Shown: one piece after another, positions 8,430 to 17,056 of the stretch | How positions within the stretch are numbered: the stretch's first letter is position 1 | Layout: each line of letters opens with the position of its first letter | From: Paranoxybacillus sp035645275 | GTDB taxonomy: Bacteria; Bacillota; Bacilli; Bacillales; Anoxybacillaceae | Direction: 5' to 3' | DNA length: 64,000 nt | NCBI GenBank assembly: GCA_035645275.1 | Contig: DASQMX010000026.1 | Span: 434,001 to 498,000, forward strand | Notes under the pieces: model-generated | What the model was told of the DNA's origin: nothing | What the model saw: only the letters and a program-made list of their open reading frames with translations | Database searches by the model: none | Program-made: the position numbers and the translations under genes

Positions 8430-9611
8430 TCAGGACTTCACAAACCAGCCGAATGTCCTTTTAAATAAATCCCACCAGCTTGCTTGATCAACATTTTCTT
8501 TGGCTACCAGCGGACTTTCGAGAATCACTTTGCCGTTTTGTTTTAACACAAGTGTGCCGAGTTGATCCCCTTTCTTAATTGGCGCTTTTATGTTTTCTTT
8601 TACTTTAATTACTTTTTCAATGTCTTTAATAGACGCCCCTTTTTTCGTTAAAACGGAAATCGGCTCCGATGTGACGATGTCGACTTCATTCAATTTTCCT
8701 TTGCTCACTTTTGCTTTGCTAATGACGAGATTTCGCTCATAAATAGGGTGCGTTTTATATTGGCTGAATGCATAATCTAGCATTTTTGTAATTTGTGCGT
8801 TGCGCTCTTTCGGTGTTGGTGCACCAAACACGACAGCAATGACGCGCATATTATCCTTTTTGGCTGTTGCTGTTAAACAATATTTTGCCTCTTGAGTAAA
8901 TCCTGTTTTTACGCCATCAACCCCAGGATAAAACTTGACCAGCCTGTTCGTATTGACAAGCCAAAATTTTTTATCTGTATTTTCACGTAAATAGTCTTCG
9001 TATTTACTTGTATATTTTGTAATCTGTTCATATTTCAAGAGCTCTTTTGCCATAATCGCCATATCATAGGCTGAACTGTAATGGTCTTTAGCCGGTAAGC
9101 CGGTGGAGTTTTTAAATGACGTATTTTTTAGTCCTAACTCTTTCGCTTTGTTGTTCATCATTGTCACAAATGTTTCTTCAGAGCCGGCAATTCGCTCTGC
9201 CATTGCGACAGAGGCATCATTTCCCGAACCGATGGCAATTCCTTTTAATAGTTCATCAACGGTCATTTCTTCTCCAGGTTCGAGGAAAATTTGTGAGCCT
9301 CCCATAGAAGCAGCATACTCGCTAGTACGTACTTTTTCCGTTAACGTAAGTTCGCCTTTGTCGATGGCTTCCATAATTAAAAGCATTGTCATAATTTTTG
9401 TCATACTCGCTGGGGGCAGTTTTTCATGTGCATTTTTTTCATACAGCACAGATCCAGTATCACGTTCAATTAGAATTGCTGATCTCGCTTCATCTGCTAA
9501 TTCTACATTTGGTATATTCGTTTTTGCTTTTTCCTCCGCTTGGACACCTGTGGAAATTGTAAACATAAACAGAAATGTAAACATCATAACACCAATGAAC
9601 AACCTCTTCAT
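8430..9611 (-). CDS. dacF: D-alanyl-D-alanine carboxypeptidase DacF (penicillin-binding protein)
   Basis: Low-molecular-weight class C PBP that trims pentapeptide side chains during cortex synthesis. It is 393 residues starting at MKRLFIGVMMF, with GGAGGG 7 bp upstream. The signal peptide is cleaved near VQAEE. The catalytic SxxK motif is PASMTK, SxN is SGN (IGSGNDASVA), and KTG is VDGVKTGFT. A C-terminal beta-rich PBP5_C domain and an amphipathic tail (ASWWDLFKRTFGWFV) anchor it to the membrane. It precedes spoIIAA on the same strand as in B. subtilis. Confidence 0.95.
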   Translation of the reverse strand: MKRLFIGVMMFTFLFMFTISTGVQAEEKAKTNIPNVELADEARSAILIERDTGSVLYEKNAHEKLPPASMTKIMTMLLIMEAIDKGELTLTEKVRTSEYAASMGGSQIFLEPGEEMTVDELLKGIAIGSGNDASVAMAERIAGSEETFVTMMNNKAKELGLKNTSFKNSTGLPAKDHYSSAYDMAIMAKELLKYEQITKYTSKYEDYLRENTDKKFWLVNTNRLVKFYPGVDGVKTGFTQEAKYCLTATAKKDNMRVIAVVFGAPTPKERNAQITKMLDYAFSQYKTHPIYERNLVISKAKVSKGKLNEVDIVTSEPISVLTKKGASIKDIEKVIKVKENIKAPIKKGDQLGTLVLKQNGKVILESPLVAKENVDQASWWDLFKRTFGWFVKS

Positions 9612-9639
9612 ATCCCAACCCTCCATTCTTTATACATGC

Positions 9640-9669
9640 CATTTTTTCCAAATGATACATTTTTATACA
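9640..9669 (-). promoter_or_regulatory. Candidate sigma-F promoter of dacF
   Basis: Minus strand TGTATA, 14-bp spacer, GGAAAAAATG. The -10 fits the sigma-F pattern GGNNANANTR at every defined position and the -35 resembles WGCATA. It lies 29 bp before the dacF start. B. subtilis dacF is a known sigma-F gene. Confidence 0.6.
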
Positions 9670-9680
9670 ACACAAATAAA

Positions 9681-9739
9681 AAAAGGGGTCTGACCCCCAC
9701 TACTTTACAGCGTTAACGCAGTGGGGGTCAGACCCTTTT
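9681..9739. repeat. GGTCTGACC palindromic repeat, likely pdp terminator
   Basis: AAAAGGGGTCTGACCCCCAC and its near-perfect inverted copy flank a 19-nt centre, giving a stem of about 20 bp with T-runs on both sides. It is placed just after the pdp stop. A close copy lies at 18638-18694 and a half copy at 19161-19200. Confidence 0.8.
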
Positions 9740-9746
9740 ATATGCT

Positions 9747-11048
9747 TTATGAGATTTTGTCATAAATTAATGTTGGTGCTTTAACTGGTGTTGCTGAGAT
9801 TTTAATGTTTTCGTACAGTTTTTGTTTTACTTCTTCAATATTTTCTGTATTGCTGTGAATAGTCACTAAGGATTCGCCTTTTTTCACTTGATCGCCAATT
9901 TTTTTGCGCAGTACTAAACCGACCGATAAATCGATGGTTGATTCTTTTGTAGCGCGGCCTGCACCAAGAAGCATCGCTGCCGTTCCGATTTCATCTGCCA
10001 CGATTTCTGAAACATAACCGTCTTCTTTTGCTTCTAATTCAAATTGGTATTTCGCTTGTGGGAGCTTCGATGGATCATCAACAACAGAAGCGTCTCCACC
10101 TTGCGCACTTAAGAATGTTTTAAATGTTTCAAGCGCTGAACCATCCTTCATTGCTTTTTCAAGCATTGCTCGCGCCTCTTCTAAAGATGCTGCTTTTTCT
10201 GCTAGGTAAACCATATAGCTGCCTAATGTTAAACACAATTCTTCGAGGTCTTTCGGCCCTTCTCCTTTTAGCGTATCAATCGCTTCTTTCACCTCAAGCG
10301 CGTTTCCGATCGCAAACCCTAACGGCTGGCTCATATCGGAAATAATCGCCATCGTTTTACGGCCCACTCGCTTGCCGATTTCTACCATAGCTGTCGCTAA
10401 CTGTTTCGCACCTTCCAAATCTTTCATGAATGCGCCTGCGCCTGTTTTAACATCCAATACAATCGCATCAGCCCCTGCTGCAATTTTCTTACTCATAATT
10501 GAAGAAGCAATGAGCGGAATGCTGTTCACCGTTGCTGTTACATCGCGAAGCGCATACAATTTTTTATCTGCTGGAGTTAAATTTCCCGTTTGTCCAATTA
10601 CAGCAATTTTGTTTTGATTAACTAAACGAATAAACTCATCGTTATCAATTTCAACATGGAAACCAGGAACGGATTCTAATTTATCAATGGTTCCTCCTGT
10701 GTGTCCAAGTCCGCGTCCAGACATTTTCGCTACAGGAACACCAACAGAAGCGACAAGAGGTCCTAATACTAATGTCGTCGTATCGCCAACGCCGCCTGTC
10801 GAGTGTTTGTCAACCTTAATTCCGTCGATGTTTGAAAGATCAATCACATCTCCGGAATGGACCATTGCCATTGTCAACGCTGCTGTTTCTTCCTCAGTCA
10901 TACCACGGAAAAAGACAGCCATCGCAAAAGCACTCATTTGATAGTCTGGAATATCACCTTTTGTATAACCCTCAATAATAAATTGAATTTCCTCTTTTGT
11001 TAAAGCGTGTCCGTCACGCTTCTTTTCAATTAAATCAACCATTCTCAT
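9747..11048 (-). CDS. pdp: Pyrimidine-nucleoside phosphorylase
   Basis: Phosphorolysis of uridine, thymidine and deoxyuridine to base and (deoxy)ribose-1-phosphate. Its 433 residues match the family. The phosphate-binding motif KHSTGGVGDTTT and the family signature SGRGLGHTGGTIDKLES are present, with an alpha/beta domain containing DVKTGAGAFM. Third gene of a deoB-punA-pdp unit; the sugar phosphate it releases is the substrate of deoB. Confidence 0.97.
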   Translation of the reverse strand: MRMVDLIEKKRDGHALTKEEIQFIIEGYTKGDIPDYQMSAFAMAVFFRGMTEEETAALTMAMVHSGDVIDLSNIDGIKVDKHSTGGVGDTTTLVLGPLVASVGVPVAKMSGRGLGHTGGTIDKLESVPGFHVEIDNDEFIRLVNQNKIAVIGQTGNLTPADKKLYALRDVTATVNSIPLIASSIMSKKIAAGADAIVLDVKTGAGAFMKDLEGAKQLATAMVEIGKRVGRKTMAIISDMSQPLGFAIGNALEVKEAIDTLKGEGPKDLEELCLTLGSYMVYLAEKAASLEEARAMLEKAMKDGSALETFKTFLSAQGGDASVVDDPSKLPQAKYQFELEAKEDGYVSEIVADEIGTAAMLLGAGRATKESTIDLSVGLVLRKKIGDQVKKGESLVTIHSNTENIEEVKQKLYENIKISATPVKAPTLIYDKIS

Positions 11049-11099
11049 CGTCTATCACCTTTTTTCTTTATTAATGTATGTGTAATGCGGAAAGGCTGT

Positions 11100-11921
11100 T
11101 TATTTCGCCATTTCCGCAATAATCGCTTTGACAAAACGCAAAAAGTCAGACTTTACCTTTTCCGTTGTTTCGATTACTTCATCATGCGTTAACGGCTGGT
11201 CTAAAATACCTGCTGCCATATTGGAAATACAAGAAATTCCCAACACTTCCATTTGTGCATGACGGGCTACAATCACTTCAGGTACAGTAGACATACCAAC
11301 GGCATCGCCACCAAGTGTGCGAATCATGCGGATTTCCGCTGGTGTCTCATAAGAAGGACCAGTATTAGCGACATAAACACCTTCTTGCACTTTTATATTC
11401 AATTTTGTCGCTACTTCTTTTGCCAGCTTGCGGAGACGCTTGCTGTAGGCTTCCGTCATGTCAGGGAAACGCACTCCTAATTCCGGATCGTTCGGACCAA
11501 TTAACGGGTTTCCGCCCATATTATTAATATGGTCAGTAATAATCATTAAATCCCCTGGTTGGAAGCTTTCATTCACTCCACCAGCCGCATTCGTTACAAT
11601 TAATTGCTCAACGCCTAACGCTTTCATTACCCGTACTGGGAATGTCACTTTCCCAAAATCATATCCTTCATAGTAGTGAAAACGTCCTTGCATCGCAAGC
11701 ACAGTTGCACCTTCCAATTGACCGTATACAAGCTGACCTGCATGTCCTTCTACCGTTGACACAGGAAATTCCGGTATTTCTTGATATGGAATTTTGATCG
11801 CATTTTCAATTTCATCAGCTAAGACGCCAAGACCGGAGCCAAGAATTAAGCCGATTTGCGGCGCTTTTGGGAATTTTTCTTTTAGATAGCTCGCCGCTTT
11901 TTCAATAGCTGCTTTGTTCAT
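11100..11921 (-). CDS. punA: Purine-nucleoside phosphorylase (trimeric type)
   Basis: Converts inosine and guanosine with phosphate to base and ribose-1-phosphate. It is 273 residues of the trimeric PNP family, with the phosphate loop GSGLGVLAD, GRFHYYEGY, the purine-site segment VYVANTGPSYETPAEIRM, and GMSTVPEVIVARH. It lies 11 bp after deoB and is probably cotranscribed with it. Confidence 0.97.
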   Translation of the reverse strand: MNKAAIEKAASYLKEKFPKAPQIGLILGSGLGVLADEIENAIKIPYQEIPEFPVSTVEGHAGQLVYGQLEGATVLAMQGRFHYYEGYDFGKVTFPVRVMKALGVEQLIVTNAAGGVNESFQPGDLMIITDHINNMGGNPLIGPNDPELGVRFPDMTEAYSKRLRKLAKEVATKLNIKVQEGVYVANTGPSYETPAEIRMIRTLGGDAVGMSTVPEVIVARHAQMEVLGISCISNMAAGILDQPLTHDEVIETTEKVKSDFLRFVKAIIAEMAK

Positions 11922-11932
11922 CGATATTCCTC

Positions 11933-13117
11933 CTATTTTAGTTCTTCTAAAAAGCTTGTGCCGTGTTTTGGCATTGTCACGTTAAAGTTATGGGCGATCG
12001 TTGCCCCAACGTCGGCAAATGTTTGACGCAGCGGCAGTTCTTTTCCGCCATTCTTCATGCTTGGACTGTATACAAGAAGCGGCACATATTCACGTGTATG
12101 GTCCGTACCATGATGTACAGGGTCATTACCATGGTCTGCGGTAATAATGAGTAAATCGTCTTCTTTTAACAATTCGAATACTTCCGGAAGACGAGCATCA
12201 AACTCTTCAAGCGCATCTCCATAACCTTGCGGATCGCGGCGATGTCCGTATAAGGCATCAAAGTCAACTAAATTTATGAAGCTAAGCCCTGTGAAATCCA
12301 TTTTTAATGTTTCAACTAATTTATCCATACCGTCCATATTTGATTTTGTGCGTAATGATTTTGTCACACCTTCGTTATCATAAATATCGGAAATTTTCCC
12401 GATGGCAATCACTTCATATCCTGCATCTTTCAATTCGTTCATCACTGTGCGACCGAACGGCTTTAACGCATAGTCATGACGATTGGCCGTCCGTTGGAAA
12501 TTGCCCGGCGTTCCGATGAACGGACGAGCAATGACGCGCCCAACCATATATTTTTCATCTAACGTCAACTCACGGGCGATTTTACAAATGTTATATAACT
12601 CATCAAGAGGAATGATTTCTTCATGAGCGGCAATTTGCAATACAGAATCAGCCGATGTATAAACAATTAGAGCGCCTGTTTCCATATGCTCTTTCCCAAG
12701 CTCTTCAATAATCGCTGTGCCACTTGCCGGCTTATTGCCAATCACTTTTCGGCCTGTCCGTTTTTCCAGTTCGTCAATCAATTCTTTCGGAAAACCTTCA
12801 GGAAATACTTGGAATGGAGTGTCAATTTTTAACCCCATAATTTCCCAATGCCCTGTCATCGTATCTTTACCGGCAGATACCTCTTGCATTTTTGTATAAT
12901 AAGCAAGCGGTTTTTCTGCTTTTGGCACACCTTTAATTTCGCGAATATTGCTTAAACCAAGCTTTGCCATATTCGGCATGTTTAAACCGCCGCGATGCTC
13001 AGCAATATGTCCAAGAGTATCGGCCCCTTTATCGTTGTATTTTTCCGCATCTGGCGCTTCACCGATTCCAACAGAATCCATCACAATTAAAAATACACGC
13101 TTATATGAATGATTCAC
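11933..13117 (-). CDS. deoB: Phosphopentomutase
   Basis: Interconverts (deoxy)ribose-1- and -5-phosphate, feeding nucleoside sugars into the pentose phosphate pathway. It is 394 residues of the alkaline-phosphatase superfamily, with metal motif DSVGIGEAPDA, the phosphorylated Thr region AGKDTMTGHWE, ADHGNDP and HGTDHTRE. Translation starts at GTG, 6 bp after GGAGGAATC (an ATG start is not available nearby). First gene of the operon. Confidence 0.97.
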   Translation of the reverse strand: MNHSYKRVFLIVMDSVGIGEAPDAEKYNDKGADTLGHIAEHRGGLNMPNMAKLGLSNIREIKGVPKAEKPLAYYTKMQEVSAGKDTMTGHWEIMGLKIDTPFQVFPEGFPKELIDELEKRTGRKVIGNKPASGTAIIEELGKEHMETGALIVYTSADSVLQIAAHEEIIPLDELYNICKIARELTLDEKYMVGRVIARPFIGTPGNFQRTANRHDYALKPFGRTVMNELKDAGYEVIAIGKISDIYDNEGVTKSLRTKSNMDGMDKLVETLKMDFTGLSFINLVDFDALYGHRRDPQGYGDALEEFDARLPEVFELLKEDDLLIITADHGNDPVHHGTDHTREYVPLLVYSPSMKNGGKELPLRQTFADVGATIAHNFNVTMPKHGTSFLEELK

Positions 13118-13223
13118 GTCGATTCCTCCTGAATATGTAATAAAATTACTTTCTAACTTATATCATTTCCTAATTGACAAAAAACAAGCAATAAAAATTG
13201 GTCAGAAGTCTGACAACTAGATT

Positions 13224-13237
13224 ATAAAACGTTTTCA
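13224..13237. promoter_or_regulatory. Possible CcpA (cre) site upstream of deoB
   Basis: ATAAAACGTTTTCA agrees with the cre consensus TGWAANCGNTNWCA at 12 of 14 positions, but the two mismatches are in the conserved TG end. It lies about 105 bp before the deoB start. Confidence 0.3.
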
Positions 13238-13263
13238 CATTGATAAGCAATAATAAAATAATA

Positions 13264-13314
13264 AAAAAGGCTGTCTCATAAGGGTCTGACCCTTGGTTTT
13301 TGAGACAGTCTCTT
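13264..13314 (-). terminator. Terminator after xerD built from a dispersed repeat
   Basis: Stem GGCTGTCTCA / TGAGACAGTC with internal AGGGTCTGACCCT palindrome and an A-run on the plus strand (T-run on minus). It begins 15 bp after the xerD stop. It shares CTGTCTCATAAGGGTCTGAC with copies at 5520 and 27845. Confidence 0.75.
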
Positions 13315-13328
13315 ATGCTAATAAACTA

Positions 13329-14225
13329 CTATGCACGCGGATGATACATGTTGTATACATCTTTTAATCTTGTTTTAGTTACATGGGTATAAATTTGCGT
13401 TGTCGAAATATCAGCATGACCAAGCAATTCTTGTACTGCTCTTAAGTCAGCACCGTTCTCTAACAAGTGAGTGGCAAATGAGTGTCTTAATGTGTGAGGA
13501 GTTAATTCCTTTTCAATCTTTGCTTCTTTGGCAAGTTTCTTTAAAATTTTCCAAAACCCTTGCCTTGACAAACGTTCTCCGTGATGGTTCAGAAAAAGTG
13601 CTTCCGTTTTTGGTTTTTTCGGATTGATAAGCTTTCCTCTTGCCGATTCGATATATAATTTTAATGCCTTCGTTGCCATGCTACCAATCGGCACAATCCG
13701 TTCTTTATTCCCTTTTCCATAACAACGTATAAAGCCCATCGTTAAATGAACATCTGATACATTTAAATTGACAAGCTCGCTGACACGAATGCCTGTTGCA
13801 TATAATAGTTCGAGCATCGCTTTATCGCGAATACCAAATGGTGTATTCGTTTTCGGTGTCTCCAATAAAGCCTCGACTTCTGCGGTTGACAGCACTTTCG
13901 GAAGCGTTCTTTCTACTTGAGGAGATTCAATATGAACAGATGGATCTTGCTCCGTTATCTTTTCTCTCAATAAAAACTGATGAAACGAACGAATCGAGGC
14001 GACATGTCTTGCAATTGTTTTTGCTGAACTTCCCTTTTCCTTTAAAAATTTTAAAAATTGAATGATATGAACACGCGATACATCGTTAAACGAGTGAAGT
14101 TGCTCTACATTGACAAGATATTGCATATACTTTTTTAAATCTCTTTCATATGAAACAATTGTATTTTGTGCTAAGTTTCTTTCCACAATCAAATAGTGAA
14201 TAAAATCTTTTATATGGTTTTCCAA
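13329..14225 (-). CDS. xerD: Site-specific tyrosine recombinase XerD
   Basis: Resolves chromosome dimers at dif together with XerC/CodV. It is 298 residues: an N-terminal SAM-like core-binding domain (about 1-90) and a catalytic domain with ATGIRVSELVNL (Arg), GKGNKERIVPI (Lys region), HTLRHSFATHLLENGADL (His, Arg) and LGHADISTTQIYTH (His and catalytic Tyr). All catalytic residues are intact. It follows yqzK with a 6-bp gap. Confidence 0.96.
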   Translation of the reverse strand: MENHIKDFIHYLIVERNLAQNTIVSYERDLKKYMQYLVNVEQLHSFNDVSRVHIIQFLKFLKEKGSSAKTIARHVASIRSFHQFLLREKITEQDPSVHIESPQVERTLPKVLSTAEVEALLETPKTNTPFGIRDKAMLELLYATGIRVSELVNLNVSDVHLTMGFIRCYGKGNKERIVPIGSMATKALKLYIESARGKLINPKKPKTEALFLNHHGERLSRQGFWKILKKLAKEAKIEKELTPHTLRHSFATHLLENGADLRAVQELLGHADISTTQIYTHVTKTRLKDVYNMYHPRA

Positions 14226-14231
14226 TGCTCT

Positions 14232-14456
14232 CTACTCCCCATCTCGATAAAAGAACAACAATCGTTCCAACCAATCGCTTCGATGATGCTCTATCGTCGA
14301 TACTTTTACCGCTGAACCCTCAGGCTCATCGTAACGATGGTAATTCTCATACTCTTGATTCATCCAGACAATACTATAATAAAATAAAATCGTACAACCT
14401 GTAAATAAAAGGAACACTTTTAACATTTCCAGCAACATCTTTGTCCAAGATTTCAT
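14232..14456 (-). CDS. yqzK: YqzK family small membrane protein
   Basis: Protein of 74 residues of unknown function found between fur and xerD in bacilli. The start at MKSWTKMLLEML has GGAGGAAGGCC directly upstream; a longer in-frame reading lacks this support. One transmembrane segment (VFLLFTGCTILFYYSIVWM) is followed by a charged, probably extracytoplasmic C terminus. Confidence 0.85.
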   Translation of the reverse strand: MKSWTKMLLEMLKVFLLFTGCTILFYYSIVWMNQEYENYHRYDEPEGSAVKVSTIEHHRSDWLERLLFFYRDGE

Positions 14457-14528
14457 GGCCTTCCTCCGTATGTAATACTTATTTAATAGAGGATATGCCA
14501 TGTTTTTTTTAATTTATACATATAAACT

Positions 14529-14560
14529 AAAAAACCTTTTCAAACTTGAAAAGGTTTTTC
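14529..14560 (-). terminator. Terminator of fur
   Basis: Perfect inverted repeat AAAACCTTTTCAA / TTGAAAAGGTTTT with T-run, just after the fur stop codon. Confidence 0.85.
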
Positions 14561-14567
14561 TACGAGG

Positions 14568-15029
14568 CTATTCGTGCTCCTCTTTTTCTTCTTTTTCTTG
14601 ACAGCGATAGCAAATGCCATGAAACGTTAAACGATGATCTTTAATTTTGAAATTCCAATCCCGCTCAACAATCGCTTCAACATCTTCAAGCAAATCTTCT
14701 TGAATTTCATCAACTGCACCGCATTCAATGCAAACGAGATGGTGGTGAAAGTGAGCAGCTCCTTCCTTACGAAGGTCATAGCGCGACACGCCATCTCCAA
14801 AGTTAATTTTATCAACAATTTTCAGCTCCGTTAACAGCTCAAGTGTTCGATACACTGTCGCTAAACCAATCTCAGGTGATTTTTCTTTAACGAGGAGGTA
14901 TACGTCTTCCGCACTTAAATGATCCTCTTCATGTTCTAAAAGCACTCGAACTGTTGCCTCACGTTGCGGCGTAAGTTTATAACCAGCCGTGTGCAACTGT
15001 TTTTTAATTCGTTCAATACGACTTTCCAT
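14568..15029 (-). CDS. fur: Ferric uptake regulator Fur
   Basis: Iron-responsive repressor of 153 residues. The start at MESRIERI has GGGAGGGAG about 5 bp upstream and matches the family, while an upstream in-frame ATG contains that ribosome site. A winged-helix DNA-binding domain (1-85, with IGLATVYRTLELL) is followed by a metal-binding and dimerisation domain with HFHHHLVCIECG, and a structural zinc site formed by CIEC and CYRC. A long acidic tail ends EEKEEHE. A PerR-like box upstream suggests peroxide control as in B. subtilis. Confidence 0.95.
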   Translation of the reverse strand: MESRIERIKKQLHTAGYKLTPQREATVRVLLEHEEDHLSAEDVYLLVKEKSPEIGLATVYRTLELLTELKIVDKINFGDGVSRYDLRKEGAAHFHHHLVCIECGAVDEIQEDLLEDVEAIVERDWNFKIKDHRLTFHGICYRCQEKEEKEEHE

Positions 15030-15059
15030 CTTTACTCCCTCCCTCGCCATTCAACCATA

Positions 15060-15087
15060 ATTATAACAAAAGAAAGGGAAGTGTCAA
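15060..15087 (-). promoter_or_regulatory. Sigma-A promoter of fur
   Basis: Minus strand TTGACA, 16-bp spacer, TATAAT, both perfect hexamers. The -10 lies 31 bp upstream of the fur start. Confidence 0.7.
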
Positions 15088-15088
15088 A

Positions 15089-15103
15089 ATGAAATCATTA
15101 TAA
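15089..15103 (-). promoter_or_regulatory. Candidate PerR box upstream of fur
   Basis: Minus strand TTATAATGATTTCAT matches the PerR consensus TTATAATNATTATAA at 11 of the 14 defined positions. It abuts the -35 hexamer of the fur promoter. PerR repression of fur is known in B. subtilis; the assignment here rests on the motif alone. Confidence 0.4.
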
Positions 15104-15134
15104 ATTGATAAATAAAATGATTATTATATGATAA

Positions 15135-15782
15135 TTATTTTTTATTTATCATTTGAATGACTTCTTTCATCAAAGCTGGCGATAAATATGCTTCAATAAA
15201 TGATGAAGCTAACAAACCAATGCTGACAAATATCATGACAAGTGTGTAACGAACAATCATCGGAAACACTGGCTCATAAGCGCGCTTCATAAACTGATTT
15301 CGCACCATTTTTAAGGAAAACGATACAGATACAGCCCCCATAATGATAAAAGCAGGAATGACAAACAAATTTTGCGGCATAACCGAAACAAATGATAATA
15401 AAAATCCGTTCCATCCCATTTGATTGACTAAAAATCCAACGGTAAATCCGACAACGATGCCTTTTAAAAACAACAAAATTAAAATAATTGGCAGTCCGAT
15501 AATCGAAATTCCTAACATCCACATAAAACCAACGTATTTTATATTATGAAAATAGCTTTGTTGAAACATATCATAGGCACCGGCCAGTTCTCCGCTTGAT
15601 ACTTGTCCAAAAAAGCGCGTTAAGTAATAATATAAATCTTGTTTTTGACTAAAATTTAAACTGTTCACAACAATCGCACCAAAAATAACACCCATTAAAA
15701 ATAAAACAATCATAAACAAATAAATCGATGAATGTTCGCGAAAGTGCAGCATAAGCGCAGATTTAAAAGTTTGTCTTCTCAT
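15135..15782 (-). CDS. spoIIM: Stage II sporulation protein M
   Basis: Mother-cell membrane protein required for septal peptidoglycan removal and engulfment, acting with SpoIID and SpoIIP. It is 215 residues with five hydrophobic segments (starting SIYLFMIVLFLMGVIFGAIVVNSL) and the SpoIIM motif LLFLKGIVVGFTVGFLV followed by PQNLFVIPAFI. It is monocistronic between fur and the endoQ gene, as in B. subtilis where this position also carries spoIIM. Confidence 0.93.
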   Translation of the reverse strand: MRRQTFKSALMLHFREHSSIYLFMIVLFLMGVIFGAIVVNSLNFSQKQDLYYYLTRFFGQVSSGELAGAYDMFQQSYFHNIKYVGFMWMLGISIIGLPIILILLFLKGIVVGFTVGFLVNQMGWNGFLLSFVSVMPQNLFVIPAFIIMGAVSVSFSLKMVRNQFMKRAYEPVFPMIVRYTLVMIFVSIGLLASSFIEAYLSPALMKEVIQMINKK

Positions 15783-15875
15783 TCCCAGTCTTTCCCCCTA
15801 TCATACTCTTAGTAGATTTTATGAAAAGATTTGAAATCTATGACAGGGGAAAAGATATAGTAGAAAAGGAGCAAC

Positions 15876-15908
15876 AAAAATCGCTCCCTTCACTCAGGAG
15901 CGATTTTT
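15876..15908 (-). terminator. Terminator of the nudF-endoQ unit
   Basis: Perfect 12-bp inverted repeat AAAAATCGCTCC / GGAGCGATTTTT with a 9-nt loop. The stop codon of the endonuclease gene lies in the loop. Confidence 0.85.
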
Positions 15909-17056
15909 CCGTATTTGCCACCGCCTCCAGCGTGAATATGGAGCTTTCCAGAACGTGCAAGAACAATGAGATTAGCCAGTTTTTCTCCGACAACCTCTGT
16001 TAATTGCTCGCACGAAACATTATGTAGCACGTGCATTTCTGTTCCAAAATGCGAAAGTAATTTTTGATACGTTTTTGGCCCAAGCCCAGGAATGAACTCT
16101 AACGGCACTTGATAAATATAAGGCGGACGATGGCTAGGCGAAACCGTGCTTGTTTTCAATTCCTGCAGACGCTCAAAAACACCTTTTATTTGTTTACGAT
16201 GCCCGCAAACAGAACAAGGCTCGTTTCTGCTTTCAAGCGGATGCAAACAGTTTTCACAAACGGTTCGATAATATTTTCCAAGCATTGGATTTAGTCCATA
16301 ATTGGCGACAATCGCGCGTCCTTCTTCTCGTTTCAATGCTTTTTTCAACTCGGCAAAAGTCGCTGCTTCCATGTGAATGATTTGATATTCCCGAGCGATT
16401 TTCCCAAGTGAGTGAGCATCAGAATTAGATAAATACGAATAGCGATGAAGCTCAGCAATCTGGTCCGCCATCTTTGTATCTGCGCTCAACCCTAATTCAA
16501 TCGCATCAATCAAATCCGCTTCAAACACTTCCGTTAAACTTCTACGCACACCTTTGCCGTAAAGACTTTTGAACGGAGTAAACGCGTGTGCTGGAATAAA
16601 TAATCCGCCTAGTTGCTTAACGAGTTTTTGTAATTCTTTCCCCAAACCATACATTCTCTGTGAACTTAGCGAGATATTTTTTACCCGTTTTTCTAGCCAT
16701 TGTGAAAACAGGCGCATTTTTTCAAGCGTCGGAAAAAAAGCAAGCACATGAATCGGACCTTGACAATGCTCATCATACACTTCGATTTCACTTCCCAAAA
16801 TAACGGTCATGTCATTGGCACACACGCCGCCGTCTTGATGTTCTGTGAATGCTCCCGTCAAGATGGCGCGCTCGATTTCAGCCAAAACTTCCGGCACATG
16901 GCAATCAATAATACCAATCATATTTAATCCTTTTGTTTCCGAAGCTTCTTTTAAAATATTCGGAAGCGTTAGCGTTTTCGCTCCCGTTATTTTTACCGGT
17001 CTTCCCGATGCAGTCCGGCCAATATGGATATGCAAATCAACATAATAATTATTCAT
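15890..17056 (-). CDS. Endonuclease Q family protein (PHP-domain deaminated-DNA endonuclease)
   Basis: EndoQ enzymes nick DNA 5' of deaminated bases such as hypoxanthine and uracil. They are known from Thermococcales archaea and a few bacteria, including Bacillus pumilus. This 388-residue protein has the PHP metal motif DLHIHIG (about residues 7-13), DCHVPEV, GSEIEVYDEH, PAHAFTPF and the late NSDAHSLG. A four-cysteine zinc ribbon (CENC...CSVCGH) follows near residue 285, then a helix-hairpin-helix-like segment (FIPGLGPKTYQKLL). Its start overlaps nudF by 8 bp, so the two are cotranscribed; both sanitise damaged nucleic acid components. The name rests on family resemblance, not on a test. Confidence 0.8.
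   Translation of the reverse strand: MNNYYVDLHIHIGRTASGRPVKITGAKTLTLPNILKEASETKGLNMIGIIDCHVPEVLAEIERAILTGAFTEHQDGGVCANDMTVILGSEIEVYDEHCQGPIHVLAFFPTLEKMRLFSQWLEKRVKNISLSSQRMYGLGKELQKLVKQLGGLFIPAHAFTPFKSLYGKGVRRSLTEVFEADLIDAIELGLSADTKMADQIAELHRYSYLSNSDAHSLGKIAREYQIIHMEAATFAELKKALKREEGRAIVANYGLNPMLGKYYRTVCENCLHPLESRNEPCSVCGHRKQIKGVFERLQELKTSTVSPSHRPPYIYQVPLEFIPGLGPKTYQKLLSHFGTEMHVLHNVSCEQLTEVVGEKLANLIVLARSGKLHIHAGGGGKYGKIAPE

Noticed and set aside
9103..9693. 196-codon plus-strand frame opposite dacF
   Set aside because: Antisense shadow of a well-conserved gene; no ribosome site and a composition set by the opposite strand.
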